A stretch of 64,000 bases of DNA, taken from positions 181,974-245,973 of the forward strand of contig NZ_JAQIIO010000006.1 in the NCBI RefSeq assembly GCF_027891095.1, read 5' to 3'. The notes under the pieces were generated by a model. The model searched no databases. It was not told the origin of the DNA and saw only the letters and a program-made list of their open reading frames with translations. Numbering within the stretch: the first letter of the stretch is position 1; every line of letters starts with the position of its first letter. The stretch is from Aliiroseovarius salicola (GTDB taxonomy: Bacteria; Pseudomonadota; Alphaproteobacteria; Rhodobacterales; Rhodobacteraceae). This document shows positions 47,491 to 57,212 of the stretch, one piece after another. Position numbers and translations under genes: made by a program.

Positions 47491-48614
47491 GCAACATCGA
47501 AGAGATCCCGGAACCCGATCGCATTGAGGGCGTGCCCCACCCTCGTGATGCAGCGCGACTGATTGGGCAAAACGAAGCCGAAAGCCGGTTTCTCGACGCG
47601 TTCAACTCGGATCGTCTGCATCATGGTTGGTTGATCACCGGACCACGCGGCGTGGGAAAAGCCACTCTGGCCTGGCGCATCGCGCGGTTCCTGTTGGCCA
47701 CGCCACCCGATGACGGTGGCATGTTCGCGGCCCCTGCCCCGGAAAACATGGATATTTCCCCGGACAATCCGATCGCGCGCCGGGTAAATGCTCTGTCGGA
47801 ACCCGGCCTCTTTCTGCTGCGCCGCCCGTGGGACGAAAAACTCAAGCGTCTTAAACAAGACATCACAGTCGACGAGGTGCGCAAGCTCAAGAGCTTCTTT
47901 GCACTCAGCTCCGCCGGGGGTGGGCGTCGTGTCGTGATCGTGGATGCGGCGGATGAAATGAACAGTTCAGCCGCCAATGCCCTTCTCAAAGTGCTTGAGG
48001 AGCCACCCGCAAATGTTGTGATACTGCTTATCAGTCACCAGCCCTCACGCCTGCTGCCCACAATCCGCTCTCGCTGTCGTGAGCTGCGTCTTTCCCCTCT
48101 GTCACCGGACGCTCTTTCACAGATCATGGGGGATCTGGACGAATATCCGTCTGAGCAAGATCTACGGGCCCTTGGTGAGTTGGCTGGGGGATCCGTAGGA
48201 GAAGCACTTCGGGTTCTGAACAACAACGGGCTTGAGATTTATCAGGAGCTCGTAAGGGTCTTTCAATCCTCACCGAATTATGACCGTCCCCGTGCGTTAA
48301 AGCTGGCGGATGGTTGCGTGGGCAAAGCCAATGCTGAAAAATTTGACCTGACCCTCCGTCTGATCGACCTTTTCATTGCTCGCATCGCACGTATCGGCGC
48401 AGGCGTGCCGCCTGAGTTTCCGGCTGCCGAGGGAGAGTTGGATGTGATCCGACGCCTCGCCCCTCACGCCCCCGCTGCCCGTGGCTGGGCACAGCTTCAA
48501 CAGGAATTGTCTGCGCGTGCCGGACACGGTCGATCAGTCAACCTTGACCCCGCGGCGCTGATCCTTGATATGGTTTTCAAGATCAATGAAACAGCGGCCC
48601 GGATGGCTGCGTGA
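47487..48614 (+). CDS. holB: DNA polymerase III subunit delta'
   Basis: Clamp-loader subunit. The 375-residue product has a Walker A-like GPRGVGKA (52-59), VVIVDAADEMN, NALLKVLEEPP, and the SRC-type segment RSRCREL, all typical of the clamp-loader AAA+ group. The zinc-finger cysteines seen in E. coli delta' are absent, as in many alphaproteobacteria. It sits between tmk and tatD with short overlaps. Confidence 0.95.
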   Translation: MSNIEEIPEPDRIEGVPHPRDAARLIGQNEAESRFLDAFNSDRLHHGWLITGPRGVGKATLAWRIARFLLATPPDDGGMFAAPAPENMDISPDNPIARRVNALSEPGLFLLRRPWDEKLKRLKQDITVDEVRKLKSFFALSSAGGGRRVVIVDAADEMNSSAANALLKVLEEPPANVVILLISHQPSRLLPTIRSRCRELRLSPLSPDALSQIMGDLDEYPSEQDLRALGELAGGSVGEALRVLNNNGLEIYQELVRVFQSSPNYDRPRALKLADGCVGKANAEKFDLTLRLIDLFIARIARIGAGVPPEFPAAEGELDVIRRLAPHAPAARGWAQLQQELSARAGHGRSVNLDPAALILDMVFKINETAARMAA

Positions 48615-48625
48615 AAAGGCGCAAG

Positions 48626-49444
48626 ATGAGCACCCCTGACAGCCCGGTTCCAACCATAACCGACAGCCACTGCCATTTGGACTTTCCGGATTTCAACGGT
48701 GAGTTGGACGAAATCATAACCCGTGCCCAACGCGCAGGCGTGACCCGCATGGTCACCATCTGCACCAAGATGAAGAACCTTCCGCAAGTGCATGAAATCG
48801 TGAACAACTATGCGCCTGTGTTCTTTGCTGCGGCGACCCATCCGATGTCAGCTGCCGATGAACCATTGGTCACGGTCGAGGAACTTGTTGCCTTGGCTGA
48901 ACACCCGAAATTTGTCGGTATCGGCGAAACGGGACTGGATTATCACTACACCGCAGATACGAAAGCTGTTCAGCAGAAAAGCCTGCGCGTTCATATCGAG
49001 GCAGCCCGCCAGACCGGGTTGCCCCTGATCATCCATTCGCGTGATGCCGATGACGACATGGCAAAGATTCTGACCGAAGAACATGAACAAGGCGCATTTG
49101 AGTGTGTCATGCATTGCTTCAGCTCAGGGCCGGATCTTGCGAAAACTGCGCTTGAACTTGGATTTTATCTGTCCATGTCCGGAATTGCTGCATTCCCGCG
49201 CAGCCAAGAAGTGCGGGACATTTTTGCCGATGCTCCATTTGATCGAATTCTAGTGGAAACCGATGCGCCTTATCTTGCGCCACCGCCCAAGCGCGGCAAA
49301 CGCAATGAGCCGGCTTACACCGTGCATACCGCCAAGGTTGGCGCAGAGCTGTACGGCATGAGTTACGAGGCGTTTGCCGCTCAGACCCAGGATAATTTTG
49401 ACCGCCTATTCACCAAGGTGGCTGCCTATGAGGTGAATGCCTGA
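48626..49444 (+). CDS. tatD: TatD-family hydrolase
   Basis: Metal-dependent hydrolase of the amidohydrolase fold, related to the TatD 3'-5' DNase. The 272-residue product starts MSTPDSPVPTITDSHCHLDF with H15 and H17, and contains GIGETGLDYHY, LIIHSRDADDD, CVMHCFSSG and ETDAPYLAPPP with metal ligands. A GTG in frame at 48611 overlaps the holB stop, but the ATG at 48626 has AAAAGG at the right distance. It is coupled to the next gene (TGATG). Confidence 0.93.
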   Translation: MSTPDSPVPTITDSHCHLDFPDFNGELDEIITRAQRAGVTRMVTICTKMKNLPQVHEIVNNYAPVFFAAATHPMSAADEPLVTVEELVALAEHPKFVGIGETGLDYHYTADTKAVQQKSLRVHIEAARQTGLPLIIHSRDADDDMAKILTEEHEQGAFECVMHCFSSGPDLAKTALELGFYLSMSGIAAFPRSQEVRDIFADAPFDRILVETDAPYLAPPPKRGKRNEPAYTVHTAKVGAELYGMSYEAFAAQTQDNFDRLFTKVAAYEVNA

Positions 49445-50244
49445 TGGACCAGATCACGTTCACCATCCTCGGCTGCGGATCATCCGGCGGCGTTCCCCGG
49501 ATTGGGGGGCATTGGGGGGATTGTGATCCGAATAACCCAAAGAATATCAGATCACGCTGCTCGGCTCTTGTAACGCGCACTTCAAATGATGGAAGTGTTA
49601 CGCGCGTATTGATCGACACCACACCGGATATGCGCCACCAGCTGTTGTCAGCGGGAGTGGGCGAACTGGACGCTGTCGTTTACACCCACAGCCACGCAGA
49701 TCATATGCACGGGATCGACGATCTTCGCATGATTGTCTACAACATGCGTCGTCGTTTACCCGTCTGGGCCGATGGTGATACGCAAAATGCGCTGATGTCG
49801 CGTTTTGGCTATGCGTTTGTGCAGCCGGAAGGGTCAAGCTACCCGCCTATTCTCGATCTTCACACCATAAAAGACGAAGTGGTGATTGACGGTGAAGGTG
49901 GTCCCATCCACCTCACTCCATTCGAAGTGGCCCACGGTTCAATCGACTCATTGGGGTTCAGAATTGGAAATCTCGCATATCTTCCGGATGTGAGCGAAAT
50001 TCCCGAAACCGCCCTGCCCCATCTCGAAGGGCTGGACCATTTTGTGATCGATGCTCTTCGCCGTTCGCCACATCCGACCCACTTCCATCTTGATCAGTCG
50101 CTGGAGTGGATTGAGCGCGTTGGAACCAAACGGGGCATCCTGACAAACATGCATATCGACCTTGACCATGCCACGGTCGAGGCCGAAACACCCGAGCATG
50201 TCAGTGTGGCCTATGATGGCATGATCATCGAAATCGAGATTTGA
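49444..50244 (+). CDS. MBL-fold metallo-hydrolase (PhnP-like)
   Basis: A 266-residue metallo-beta-lactamase protein with ILGCGSSGGVPR at the start, the metal motif THSHADHMHG, a later EVAHGSIDSLG and DALRRSPHPTHFHLDQ. The layout matches the PhnP/cyclic-phosphodiesterase branch. Its position next to tatD is frequent in alphaproteobacteria. The substrate is unknown. Confidence 0.9.
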   Translation: MDQITFTILGCGSSGGVPRIGGHWGDCDPNNPKNIRSRCSALVTRTSNDGSVTRVLIDTTPDMRHQLLSAGVGELDAVVYTHSHADHMHGIDDLRMIVYNMRRRLPVWADGDTQNALMSRFGYAFVQPEGSSYPPILDLHTIKDEVVIDGEGGPIHLTPFEVAHGSIDSLGFRIGNLAYLPDVSEIPETALPHLEGLDHFVIDALRRSPHPTHFHLDQSLEWIERVGTKRGILTNMHIDLDHATVEAETPEHVSVAYDGMIIEIEI

Positions 50245-50245
50245 T

Positions 50246-51175
50246 ATGAGCGCCCTTCTTGAGGTCATCCTGCCGGTCTTTCTGGTCATCGGCATCGGAT
50301 ACCTCGCCACATGGGGTAAAATCATCGGTGTCGAAGCGGTTGAGGGGCTGATGTATTTCGCCACCAATCTTGCGGTGCCCATCCTCTTGTTTTTGGCGAT
50401 TTCCCGACTTGATCTCGAAGCAAACTTTGATCCGAAACTTCTTGTCAGTTTTTACACAGGCGCAGTCAGTGGCTTCTTTGCAGGGCTTTTAGGAGCGCGG
50501 TTTCTATTTGGGCGCCCATGGCCAGATTCTGTAGCGATTGGATTTGCCACGCTGTTTTCCAATTCTTTGTTGCTTGGCCTTCCCATTACAGAACGCGCAT
50601 TTGGTGCCGACGCGCTAGCCGGAAACTATGCAATTATCTCTATTCATGCACCGACGTGCTATGTGATCGGCGTCATGGCGATGGAGATTGCCAGGGCACA
50701 GGGGCGCGGATTACTGGCAGCCTTTACGGGTTTTGTGCGCTCCATGCTCCGAAATTCCCTCGTAATCGCTATTACGCTGGGATTTGCAGTCAATCTGGGT
50801 GGCATTCCGTTGCCCGGTGTTGTGACAGATGCGTTTTCACTAATCGCCAAGGCCGCGATCCCGGCTGCTCTCTTTGGGCTTGGGGGAGTTCTCTATCGAT
50901 ACAAGCCGGAAGGAGACGTAAAAACTGTGCTCTATATTTGCGCGGTGTCTCTGTTGCTGCATCCAGCAATCACCTGGGGGATCGGACGCGCATTGGCGCT
51001 TGATGAAACAGCATTTCGATCAGCGATCATAACTTCGGCCATGGCCCCTGGTGTCAACGCCTATGTATTCGCCAACCTGTATGGAGTCGCGAAACGGGTG
51101 GCAGCAACTGCAGTTCTGGTGGCCACGACCCTGTCGATCTTAACCGCCTGGGCCTGGCTTGCGTTGCTGACATAA
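50246..51175 (+). CDS. AEC-family transporter
   Basis: A 309-residue membrane protein with about ten helices, recognised as an auxin-efflux-carrier family permease by the N-terminal VILPVFLVIGIGYLATW, the internal SNSLLLGLPI segment and a repeated five-helix architecture. AEC members export malonate, malate or amino-acid derivatives. The start lies one base after the preceding stop, so it is the last gene of the SPOR-to-AEC block. Confidence 0.9.
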   Translation: MSALLEVILPVFLVIGIGYLATWGKIIGVEAVEGLMYFATNLAVPILLFLAISRLDLEANFDPKLLVSFYTGAVSGFFAGLLGARFLFGRPWPDSVAIGFATLFSNSLLLGLPITERAFGADALAGNYAIISIHAPTCYVIGVMAMEIARAQGRGLLAAFTGFVRSMLRNSLVIAITLGFAVNLGGIPLPGVVTDAFSLIAKAAIPAALFGLGGVLYRYKPEGDVKTVLYICAVSLLLHPAITWGIGRALALDETAFRSAIITSAMAPGVNAYVFANLYGVAKRVAATAVLVATTLSILTAWAWLALLT

Positions 51176-51190
51176 ACACCTGCCCCAATT

Positions 51191-52003
51191 TCAACGCACT
51201 TTACCCCTCAACCCGTGCGCAATGAATTCGGGCAGTTCACTAAGCAATCTCCCGCAGCGGTCGCGCAAGTTGGCCCGCAATCCTGGTTTTTGGTTGAGGA
51301 ACTCGAGGGCGCATCGCTCTATCCGCGTTGCCTGCGCAAGCTCTGGTCTGGTCAGCATTACGATACCCGGCATGACCGGGCTGTCCGGTGTAATCGCTGT
51401 CAAATAACTCATGGATATTCTCTGGCTGTCATTTTTGAACCCCACCATGACAACCCCATCCACCTGTGACATAAAAAATCCCCTGATCTCACCTTTTTTC
51501 TTCGAGGTGTATTGACCAAGAACCTTATCATTCCGTCGATCAGGTACAGCACGGAACACCGTCGCCCCTCCCATATCAAAAATACGGATTGTATAACTAT
51601 TTACCCAATCGGAATGGAGAGATGATCTTTGCCAATATCGATGAATACCCAACGGAATCGGAACACTCAGATTTAATCGGTCTTGCCTACCAAAGATAAA
51701 ATTTCGAAACGGGCTATCTGACATCCAACGTTCCGAACTTTGATCTTCGTTGCCCATAGGGCCTTTCAGCGGCTCCAATAAGATACGTGCGTCAACTTTA
51801 AAATGACGACAAATCTTATGCAGAACATCAGGTCTTGGGTTGGCTTGTCCAGAAAGATATCGGTTGAACTGTGTTCGGTTGACGCCGATTTCCTGACAGA
51901 TCCGGGTTACCGAGCTCGACGAGCTTTCAACCAGCTTCGTCAGGTTCAAAGAGAAGACCTCATAAATCTCACGCGGACTGATCTGTGCTTTTTTATGCGA
52001 CAC
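51191..52003 (-). CDS. XRE-family (helix-turn-helix) regulator
   Basis: A 270-residue regulator. Residues 10-75 form an XRE helix-turn-helix (ESSSSSVTRICQEIGVNRTQFNRYLSGQANPRPDVLHKIC). The rest is a mixed alpha/beta domain with no clear family, holding FRNFIFGRQDRLNLSVPIPLG and FFMSQVDGVVMVGFKNDSQ. It starts at GTG 52003 with only a weak ribosome-binding site. It is divergent from the paa operon, 384 bp away, so local control of paa is conceivable but unproven. Confidence 0.82.
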   Translation of the reverse strand: MSHKKAQISPREIYEVFSLNLTKLVESSSSSVTRICQEIGVNRTQFNRYLSGQANPRPDVLHKICRHFKVDARILLEPLKGPMGNEDQSSERWMSDSPFRNFIFGRQDRLNLSVPIPLGIHRYWQRSSLHSDWVNSYTIRIFDMGGATVFRAVPDRRNDKVLGQYTSKKKGEIRGFFMSQVDGVVMVGFKNDSQRISMSYLTAITPDSPVMPGIVMLTRPELAQATRIERCALEFLNQKPGLRANLRDRCGRLLSELPEFIAHGLRGKVR

Positions 52004-52088
52004 GAAGTTTCTTGGAGCCTTTCATTAAACATTTACGGGAAACCAAGAAAAACTACAGACTAAATTCGATCAGCACAACGATCTGTGA

Positions 52089-52142
52089 TTGCAAAAAAAG
52101 CAAGCCATTCAACCTTTTAACATATTAGTTGGCTTTTTGCAA
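52089..52142. promoter_or_regulatory. Imperfect inverted repeat, TTGCAAAAA arms
   Basis: TTGCAAAAAAAGC (52089-52101) faces GGCTTTTTGCAA (52131-52142) across a 29-bp centre. The shared TTGCAAAAA/TTTTTGCAA arms are 86-140 bp from the XRE start, making this a candidate autoregulatory site. The low-complexity A and T runs reduce its weight. Confidence 0.35.
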
Positions 52143-52324
52143 AACATGCTGCACTCAATCATTATCTGTCAAATACAATTTAAATTACTGTTTTTATTCA
52201 TAAGATTACACCCTCTACTTAATAAACTTTGGAGTATGGCTACCCACTAAATATTGCCAAAAAAGCCCTCTTTCATTCGGTTTGCTACAATTTTTCTTGC
52301 CGGATGGCTCTCCTGAATCTATTG

Positions 52325-52341
52325 TCGACCATACGGTCGGT
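52325..52341. promoter_or_regulatory. PaaR-like operator upstream of the paa operon
   Basis: CGACC and GGTCG arms flank the 4-bp centre ATAC, 47 bp before the paaJ/pcaF start. The pattern fits the TetR-type phenylacetate repressor consensus that I recall as ACCGACCGxxCGGTCGGT, with one mismatch in the core. No PaaR gene is in the window, so this is inferred from motif likeness and position. Confidence 0.5.
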
Positions 52342-52387
52342 TTTGTGAACGCTGAAAGCACTTAACCGACAAATCTGGGAGGACAAC

Positions 52388-53590
52388 ATGAACGCATTTA
52401 TCTGCGATGCTGTACGCACCCCTATCGGGCGTTTCGGCGGTGCATTGTCAGGCCTGCGCGTTGACGATTTGGCTGCACTTCCAATCAAGGCATTGATGGA
52501 TCGCAATCCGGAACTTGATTGGACGGCTGTGGATGATGTGATCTATGGCGATGCAAATCAGGCAGGTGAAGACAACCGTAATGTTGCCCGTATGGCCGCC
52601 CTTCTGGCTGGTCTGCCGATAGATGTCCCAGGCACCACTGTGAACCGGCTGTGCGCCTCAGGCATGGATGCGGTTGGCATGGCCGCACGCGGTATCAAAG
52701 CCGGTGATTATGATCTGTGCATCGCGGGCGGTGTGGAAGGCATGAGCCGCGCCCCCTTCGTGATGCCCAAAGCTCACGCCGCCTTTTCTCGCGCTAATGC
52801 GGTCTATGACACCACTATTGGCTGGCGTTTTGTGAACAAGGCGATGGATGCGACACACGGCACCCACTCCATGCCGCAAACCGCTGATAATGTGGCAGAT
52901 GAATACCAGATCAGCCGCGAAGATCAGGACGCTTTTGCTGCCCGCAGCCAAGCCCGCTGGCACGCCGCGCATGAAGCTGGTATCTTTGCTGACGAGATCA
53001 TACCCGTTGCCATTCCCCAACGAAAAGGCGACCCTTTGATTGTCGACACGGACGAACATCCACGCCCCGGCACCAGTGCCGAGAAACTCTCGGGGCTCAA
53101 AGGCGTGAACGGGTCAGAAAAGACCGTGACTGCGGGGAATGCATCCGGTGTGAATGACGGCGCGGCTGCAATGATTGTCGCCTCAGACGCAGCCGTCGAA
53201 AAAAATAACCTCACGCCAATGGCCCGTGTTGTCGCAATGCAGGCAGCCGGGGTGGAACCTCGGATTATGGGCATTGGTCCGGTACCAGCCACCCGCAAGG
53301 TTCTGGCCAAGGCTGGGCTGACCATCGAACAGATGGATGTGATTGAACTGAACGAGGCATTTGCCTCACAGGGGCTGGCCACTCTGCGTGAGCTGGGTGT
53401 GGCTGACGATGCGCCTCATGTGAACCCAAACGGGGGCGCGATCGCTCTTGGGCATCCACTTGGCATGTCCGGCGCACGCCTTGTTCTGACCGCAGCCTAT
53501 CAGCTTCAACGTACCGGTGGTCGCTATGCGCTCTGCACCATGTGCGTGGGGGTTGGCCAAGGTGTAGCGCTTATTCTCGAAAGGATCTGA
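52388..53590 (+). CDS. pcaF: 3-oxoadipyl-CoA/acetyl-CoA thiolase
   Basis: Thiolase of 400 residues cleaving 3-oxoadipyl-CoA in the last step of phenylacetate (or protocatechuate) breakdown. The active-site Cys89 lies in [36 protein letters not shown] and the C-terminal [10 protein letters not shown] complete the set. As the first gene of the paa operon it is better viewed as paaJ; paaJ and pcaF products are isofunctional. The ATG at 52388 follows GGGAGGAC. Confidence 0.93.
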   Translation: MNAFICDAVRTPIGRFGGALSGLRVDDLAALPIKALMDRNPELDWTAVDDVIYGDANQAGEDNRNVARMAALLAGLPIDVPGTTVNRLCASGMDAVGMAARGIKAGDYDLCIAGGVEGMSRAPFVMPKAHAAFSRANAVYDTTIGWRFVNKAMDATHGTHSMPQTADNVADEYQISREDQDAFAARSQARWHAAHEAGIFADEIIPVAIPQRKGDPLIVDTDEHPRPGTSAEKLSGLKGVNGSEKTVTAGNASGVNDGAAAMIVASDAAVEKNNLTPMARVVAMQAAGVEPRIMGIGPVPATRKVLAKAGLTIEQMDVIELNEAFASQGLATLRELGVADDAPHVNPNGGAIALGHPLGMSGARLVLTAAYQLQRTGGRYALCTMCVGVGQGVALILERI

Positions 53591-53592
53591 CG

Positions 53593-54582
53593 ATGTATGC
53601 ACAGATGATCAAAACCGCCCGTTCTGGCGTGAAGAACCGCGAGGAAATGTCTGATCAGGAACGAGAATTCCAAGATCGCATTGATCGCGACGAAAAGATT
53701 GAACCAAAGGATTGGATGCCAGATGACTACCGCGCAACCCTGATCCGTCAAATGGGACAGCACGCGCATTCTGAAGTGGTCGGCCAACTTCCGGAAGGAA
53801 ACTGGATTACCCGCGCACCCACATTGGAGCGAAAGGCCATCCTGCTTGCGAAAGTGCAGGACGAGGCTGGCCATGGTCTTTACCTCTACTCCGCCGCGGA
53901 AACCCTTGGTGAAAGCCGGGATGAACTGGTGCGACTGCTTCATGAAGGCCGGATGAAATACTCGTCAATCTTCAACTATCCCACCCTGAACTGGGCTGAC
54001 ATTGGTGCAGTGGGCTGGCTGGTCGATGGAGCCGCGATCGTGAACCAGGTGGCACTGCAACGCACCTCTTACGGCCCGTATAGCCGCGCGATGATCCGCA
54101 TCTGTAAAGAAGAAAGCTTTCACGCCCGCCAAGGCTATCACGCAATCATGCAAATGGCCTTTGGCACGCCGGCGCAGAAGGCTATGGCGCAGGATGCCGT
54201 CAACCGTCTCTGGTTCCCGGCGATCATGATGTTTGGGCCAAATGACAGCGAGTCTACGCACTCCGAACAGTCGATGGCATGGAAAATCAAAGTGAAATCC
54301 AACGACGAGCTGCGCCAGCAATTTGTAGACCAAACCGTACCGCAGATCGAATATCTCGGCCTCGACCTGCCGGATCCGGGCATCAAGTGGAACGAGGAGC
54401 GGGGTCATTACGATTTCTCGGACCCGGACTGGAATGAATTTTTCGACGTGATCAAGGGCAATGGCCCCTGCAATGTCGACAGACTGAAAGATCGGGTGGA
54501 TGCCTGGGAAGACGGCGCATGGGTGCGTGACGGTCTTCTGGCACATGCCCGCAAGAAATCCGCGCGAACCGCAGCAGAATAA
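53593..54582 (+). CDS. paaA: 1,2-phenylacetyl-CoA epoxidase subunit PaaA
   Basis: Catalytic diiron subunit of the multicomponent oxygenase that epoxidises phenylacetyl-CoA. The 329-residue ferritin-fold protein has both E-x2-H motifs: KVQDEAGHG in one helix and [11 protein letters not shown] in another. The ATG at 53593 lies two bases after the thiolase stop. It is the first of paaABCDE. Confidence 0.97.
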   Translation: MYAQMIKTARSGVKNREEMSDQEREFQDRIDRDEKIEPKDWMPDDYRATLIRQMGQHAHSEVVGQLPEGNWITRAPTLERKAILLAKVQDEAGHGLYLYSAAETLGESRDELVRLLHEGRMKYSSIFNYPTLNWADIGAVGWLVDGAAIVNQVALQRTSYGPYSRAMIRICKEESFHARQGYHAIMQMAFGTPAQKAMAQDAVNRLWFPAIMMFGPNDSESTHSEQSMAWKIKVKSNDELRQQFVDQTVPQIEYLGLDLPDPGIKWNEERGHYDFSDPDWNEFFDVIKGNGPCNVDRLKDRVDAWEDGAWVRDGLLAHARKKSARTAAE

Positions 54583-54594
54583 GGGAGAAATCAG

Positions 54595-54879
54595 ATGAGC
54601 AACGAATGGCCCCTTTGGGAAATCTTCATCCGCGGTCAGCATGGGATGAGCCACCGTCACGTTGGCAGCCTGCATGCCCCCGACGCGGAAATGGCGATCA
54701 AGAACGCCCGCGACGTCTATACCCGCCGTAATGAAGGCGTGTCGATCTGGGCGGTGGAAGCCGTACATATCGCGGCCTCCAGCCCGGAAGAAAAAGGACC
54801 GCTCTACGAGCCGTCTAATTCCAAGGTCTATCGCCACCCGACCTTTTTCGACATTCCGGACGAAGTGGGGAGCATGTGA
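54595..54879 (+). CDS. paaB: 1,2-phenylacetyl-CoA epoxidase subunit PaaB
   Basis: Small (94-residue) subunit that bridges the PaaAC heterodimers. It has the family pattern WPLWEIFIRGQHGMSHRHVG, then LHAPDAEMAIKNARDVYTRR and SIWAVEAV. The ATG follows AAGGGAG. Its TGA overlaps the paaC start (TGATG). Confidence 0.96.
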   Translation: MSNEWPLWEIFIRGQHGMSHRHVGSLHAPDAEMAIKNARDVYTRRNEGVSIWAVEAVHIAASSPEEKGPLYEPSNSKVYRHPTFFDIPDEVGSM

Positions 54880-55640
54880 TGGCCGATCAGGACCAACTGT
54901 TTCAGTTCCTCCTGCGCTTGGGCGACAACACCTTGGTGCTGGGGCATCGCGTCAGTGAGTGGTGTGGCCATTCGCCGGTGCTGGAGGAAGATATTGCGCT
55001 TGCGAACACCGCGCTTGATATGATTGGCCAGACCCAACTGTGGCTTGGACTTGCTGGCGAAGTTGAGGGCAAGGGCCGATCAGCAGACGATCTGGCGTTC
55101 CTGCGCGACGTCTGGGATTTCCGCAATGTGCTGCTGGTCGAGCTGCCTAATGGTGATTTCGGCCGGACCCTGATGCGCCAGTTCCTGTATGACGCCTGGT
55201 CGCAAATCATGCTGTCCAAACTGGCCTCTTCGTCAGATGATCGGATCGCCGCCATCGCAGAGAAAGCGTCGAAAGAGGTGGCCTATCACGTAGAACGTTC
55301 CGGCGACACGGTGATTGGTCTGGGTGACGGTACCGAGGAAAGCCACACGCGAATGCAAGCCGCCCTCGATTACCTCTGGCCCTATGTGGGTGAGATGTTC
55401 CAAAGCGACGAGGTGGACGGCGCCATGGTCGCCGCAGGCATTGCCCCGGACCCGACTTCTTTGCGGGAAGAATATGACGCCAAGGTGCAGTCGGTGATGA
55501 GTGAGGCCACCCTGACGATCCCCGGCAGTAAATACGCCCATAAAGGCGGTCGCACCGGATACATGCATACCGAGCACCTCGGTCACATGCTGTGTTCCAT
55601 GCAATGGCTGCAACGGGCCTATCCGGGGGCCAGCTGGTAA
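54879..55640 (+). CDS. paaC: 1,2-phenylacetyl-CoA epoxidase subunit PaaC
   Basis: Structural ferritin-like partner of PaaA. The 253-residue product has the LANTALDMIGQTQLWLGLAG and DTVIGLGDGTEESHTRMQ segments typical of PaaC. Start ATG 54879 overlaps the paaB stop, and its TAA overlaps the paaD ATG. Confidence 0.95.
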   Translation: MADQDQLFQFLLRLGDNTLVLGHRVSEWCGHSPVLEEDIALANTALDMIGQTQLWLGLAGEVEGKGRSADDLAFLRDVWDFRNVLLVELPNGDFGRTLMRQFLYDAWSQIMLSKLASSSDDRIAAIAEKASKEVAYHVERSGDTVIGLGDGTEESHTRMQAALDYLWPYVGEMFQSDEVDGAMVAAGIAPDPTSLREEYDAKVQSVMSEATLTIPGSKYAHKGGRTGYMHTEHLGHMLCSMQWLQRAYPGASW

Positions 55641-56101
55641 TGCCCCAGCCTGCGGTTGATACGATCTGGACCTGGCTTGATCAGGTGCCCGACCCAGAGA
55701 TCCCGGTGATCTCTCTGGTCGATCTGGGCGTGATCCGGGACGTGCGTTGGGAAGGTGATATGCTTCATGTTGCCGTCACCCCAACCTATTCCGGCTGCCC
55801 AGCCACCTCGATCATCAACCTCGATATCGAAACCGCGTTGCGCGACCGCGGGATCACTCGGCTGGAGCTGCATCAACAGCTCTCGCCGGCCTGGACCACT
55901 GATTGGCTTAGCGAAAAGGGAAAGGCGAAGCTGGAAGAATACGGCATCGCCCCACCCTCGCCCAAAGGCCAACCGGAGCGTTGCCCGAATTGTGGCAGCC
56001 ATGATCTGGAAAAGACTAGCCAATTCGGCTCCACCCCGTGCAAGGCGCTTTGGAAATGCAAAAGCTGCCTTGAACCCTTCGACTATTTCAAGTGCATCTA
56101 G
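55640..56101 (+). CDS. paaD: 1,2-phenylacetyl-CoA epoxidase maturation protein PaaD
   Basis: A 153-residue protein with an N-terminal MIP18/DUF59 domain (VPDPEIPVISLVDLGVIRDV, then PTYSGCPATS) and a C-terminal zinc ribbon with C-x2-C pairs (CPNCGSHD and CKSC). PaaD helps mature the epoxidase, probably its Fe-S or diiron site. It overlaps the paaC stop (TAATG) and lies 9 bp before paaE. Confidence 0.95.
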   Translation: MPQPAVDTIWTWLDQVPDPEIPVISLVDLGVIRDVRWEGDMLHVAVTPTYSGCPATSIINLDIETALRDRGITRLELHQQLSPAWTTDWLSEKGKAKLEEYGIAPPSPKGQPERCPNCGSHDLEKTSQFGSTPCKALWKCKSCLEPFDYFKCI

Positions 56102-56110
56102 GAGAGACCC

Positions 56111-57175
56111 ATGGCGCGCTTTCACAAACTGACTGTGACTGACATTCAAAAGACCATCCGCGATGCGGTGGTGGTAACGCTGACCCCGGATGAGCCGGAG
56201 AGTTTTAACTTTACACAAGGTCAGTACCTGACCTTCCGTCGCGATTTTGACGGGCAGGAACTGCGCCGCAGCTATTCGATCTGTGCGGGCAAGGACGATG
56301 GAATCCTGCAAGTGGGCATCAAACGGGTTGATGGTGGGGCCTTCTCGACCTGGGCCAATGAAGATCTGTCCGCCGGTGACACGATTGAGGCGATGCCGCC
56401 GATGGGCAATTTCCACACACCAATCGAGCCGGAAGTGGCAAAATCCTATCTAGGATTTGCCGGCGGATCTGGCATCACCCCGGTCCTGTCGATCATCAAG
56501 ACCACGCTGGCCCGTGAATCGCAGTCCGACTTCACGCTGGTCTACGCCAATAAATCCGTAAACACCATTATGTTCCGCGAGGAGCTTGAAGACCTAAAGA
56601 ACCGCTATATGGGGCGTTTCACCGTGATCCATGTGCTGGAAGCGGATACGCAGGAAATTGACCTCTTTACCGGTTTGGTGGACGAGGAAAAATGTGCCCT
56701 GCTCTTCAAGCAATGGATCAATATCAAATCCATTGACACCGCGTTCATCTGCGGCCCCGAGCCGATGATGCTTGGGATCGCCAAATCCCTTCGGAACCAC
56801 GGGCTTGCGGACAGCCAGATCAAATTTGAACTTTTTGCCTCTGCCCAACCCGGCCGGGCCGCGAAAAAAGCGGTGTCCAGTAGCGCCAGCTCCGGGACAG
56901 GAACCGAAGCCGTCATCACACTTGATGGATCCGCGCGAACAATCACCATGGATGCCGACACCTCAATCCTAGATGCGGCACTGGCCGAAAACATGGACGC
57001 GCCTTTCGCCTGCAAAGCCGGTGTCTGCTCCACCTGCCGCTGCAAGGTGCTGGAAGGTGATGTGGACATGATCGCGAACCACGCGCTCGAGGATTACGAG
57101 GTGGAAAAAGGCTATGTGCTTTCCTGTCAGGCCTATGCCAAATCCGACAAAGTTGTCGTTGATTATGACCAATAA
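56111..57175 (+). CDS. paaE: 1,2-phenylacetyl-CoA epoxidase reductase PaaE
   Basis: Electron-transfer subunit of 354 residues: an FAD domain with RRSYSICAG, an NAD(P)H domain with GGSGITPVLSI, and a C-terminal plant-type 2Fe-2S ferredoxin domain with CKAGVCSTCRCKVLEG plus a fourth cysteine in LSCQA. It follows paaD by nine bases, with AGGAGAG before the ATG. Confidence 0.97.
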   Translation: MARFHKLTVTDIQKTIRDAVVVTLTPDEPESFNFTQGQYLTFRRDFDGQELRRSYSICAGKDDGILQVGIKRVDGGAFSTWANEDLSAGDTIEAMPPMGNFHTPIEPEVAKSYLGFAGGSGITPVLSIIKTTLARESQSDFTLVYANKSVNTIMFREELEDLKNRYMGRFTVIHVLEADTQEIDLFTGLVDEEKCALLFKQWINIKSIDTAFICGPEPMMLGIAKSLRNHGLADSQIKFELFASAQPGRAAKKAVSSSASSGTGTEAVITLDGSARTITMDADTSILDAALAENMDAPFACKAGVCSTCRCKVLEGDVDMIANHALEDYEVEKGYVLSCQAYAKSDKVVVDYDQ

Positions 57176-57212
57176 TCATAGACTTGCACGTCATACTTAA
57201 GGAGGGATTGTC

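Larger units (their letters stand above)
52004..52387. other. A+T-rich divergent intergenic region (XRE/paa)
   Basis: About 384 bp between the divergent XRE and paa starts, visibly A+T-rich with no supported gene. It contains the TTGCAAAA inverted repeat and the PaaR-like palindrome listed separately, and must contain both promoters. Confidence 0.6.
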
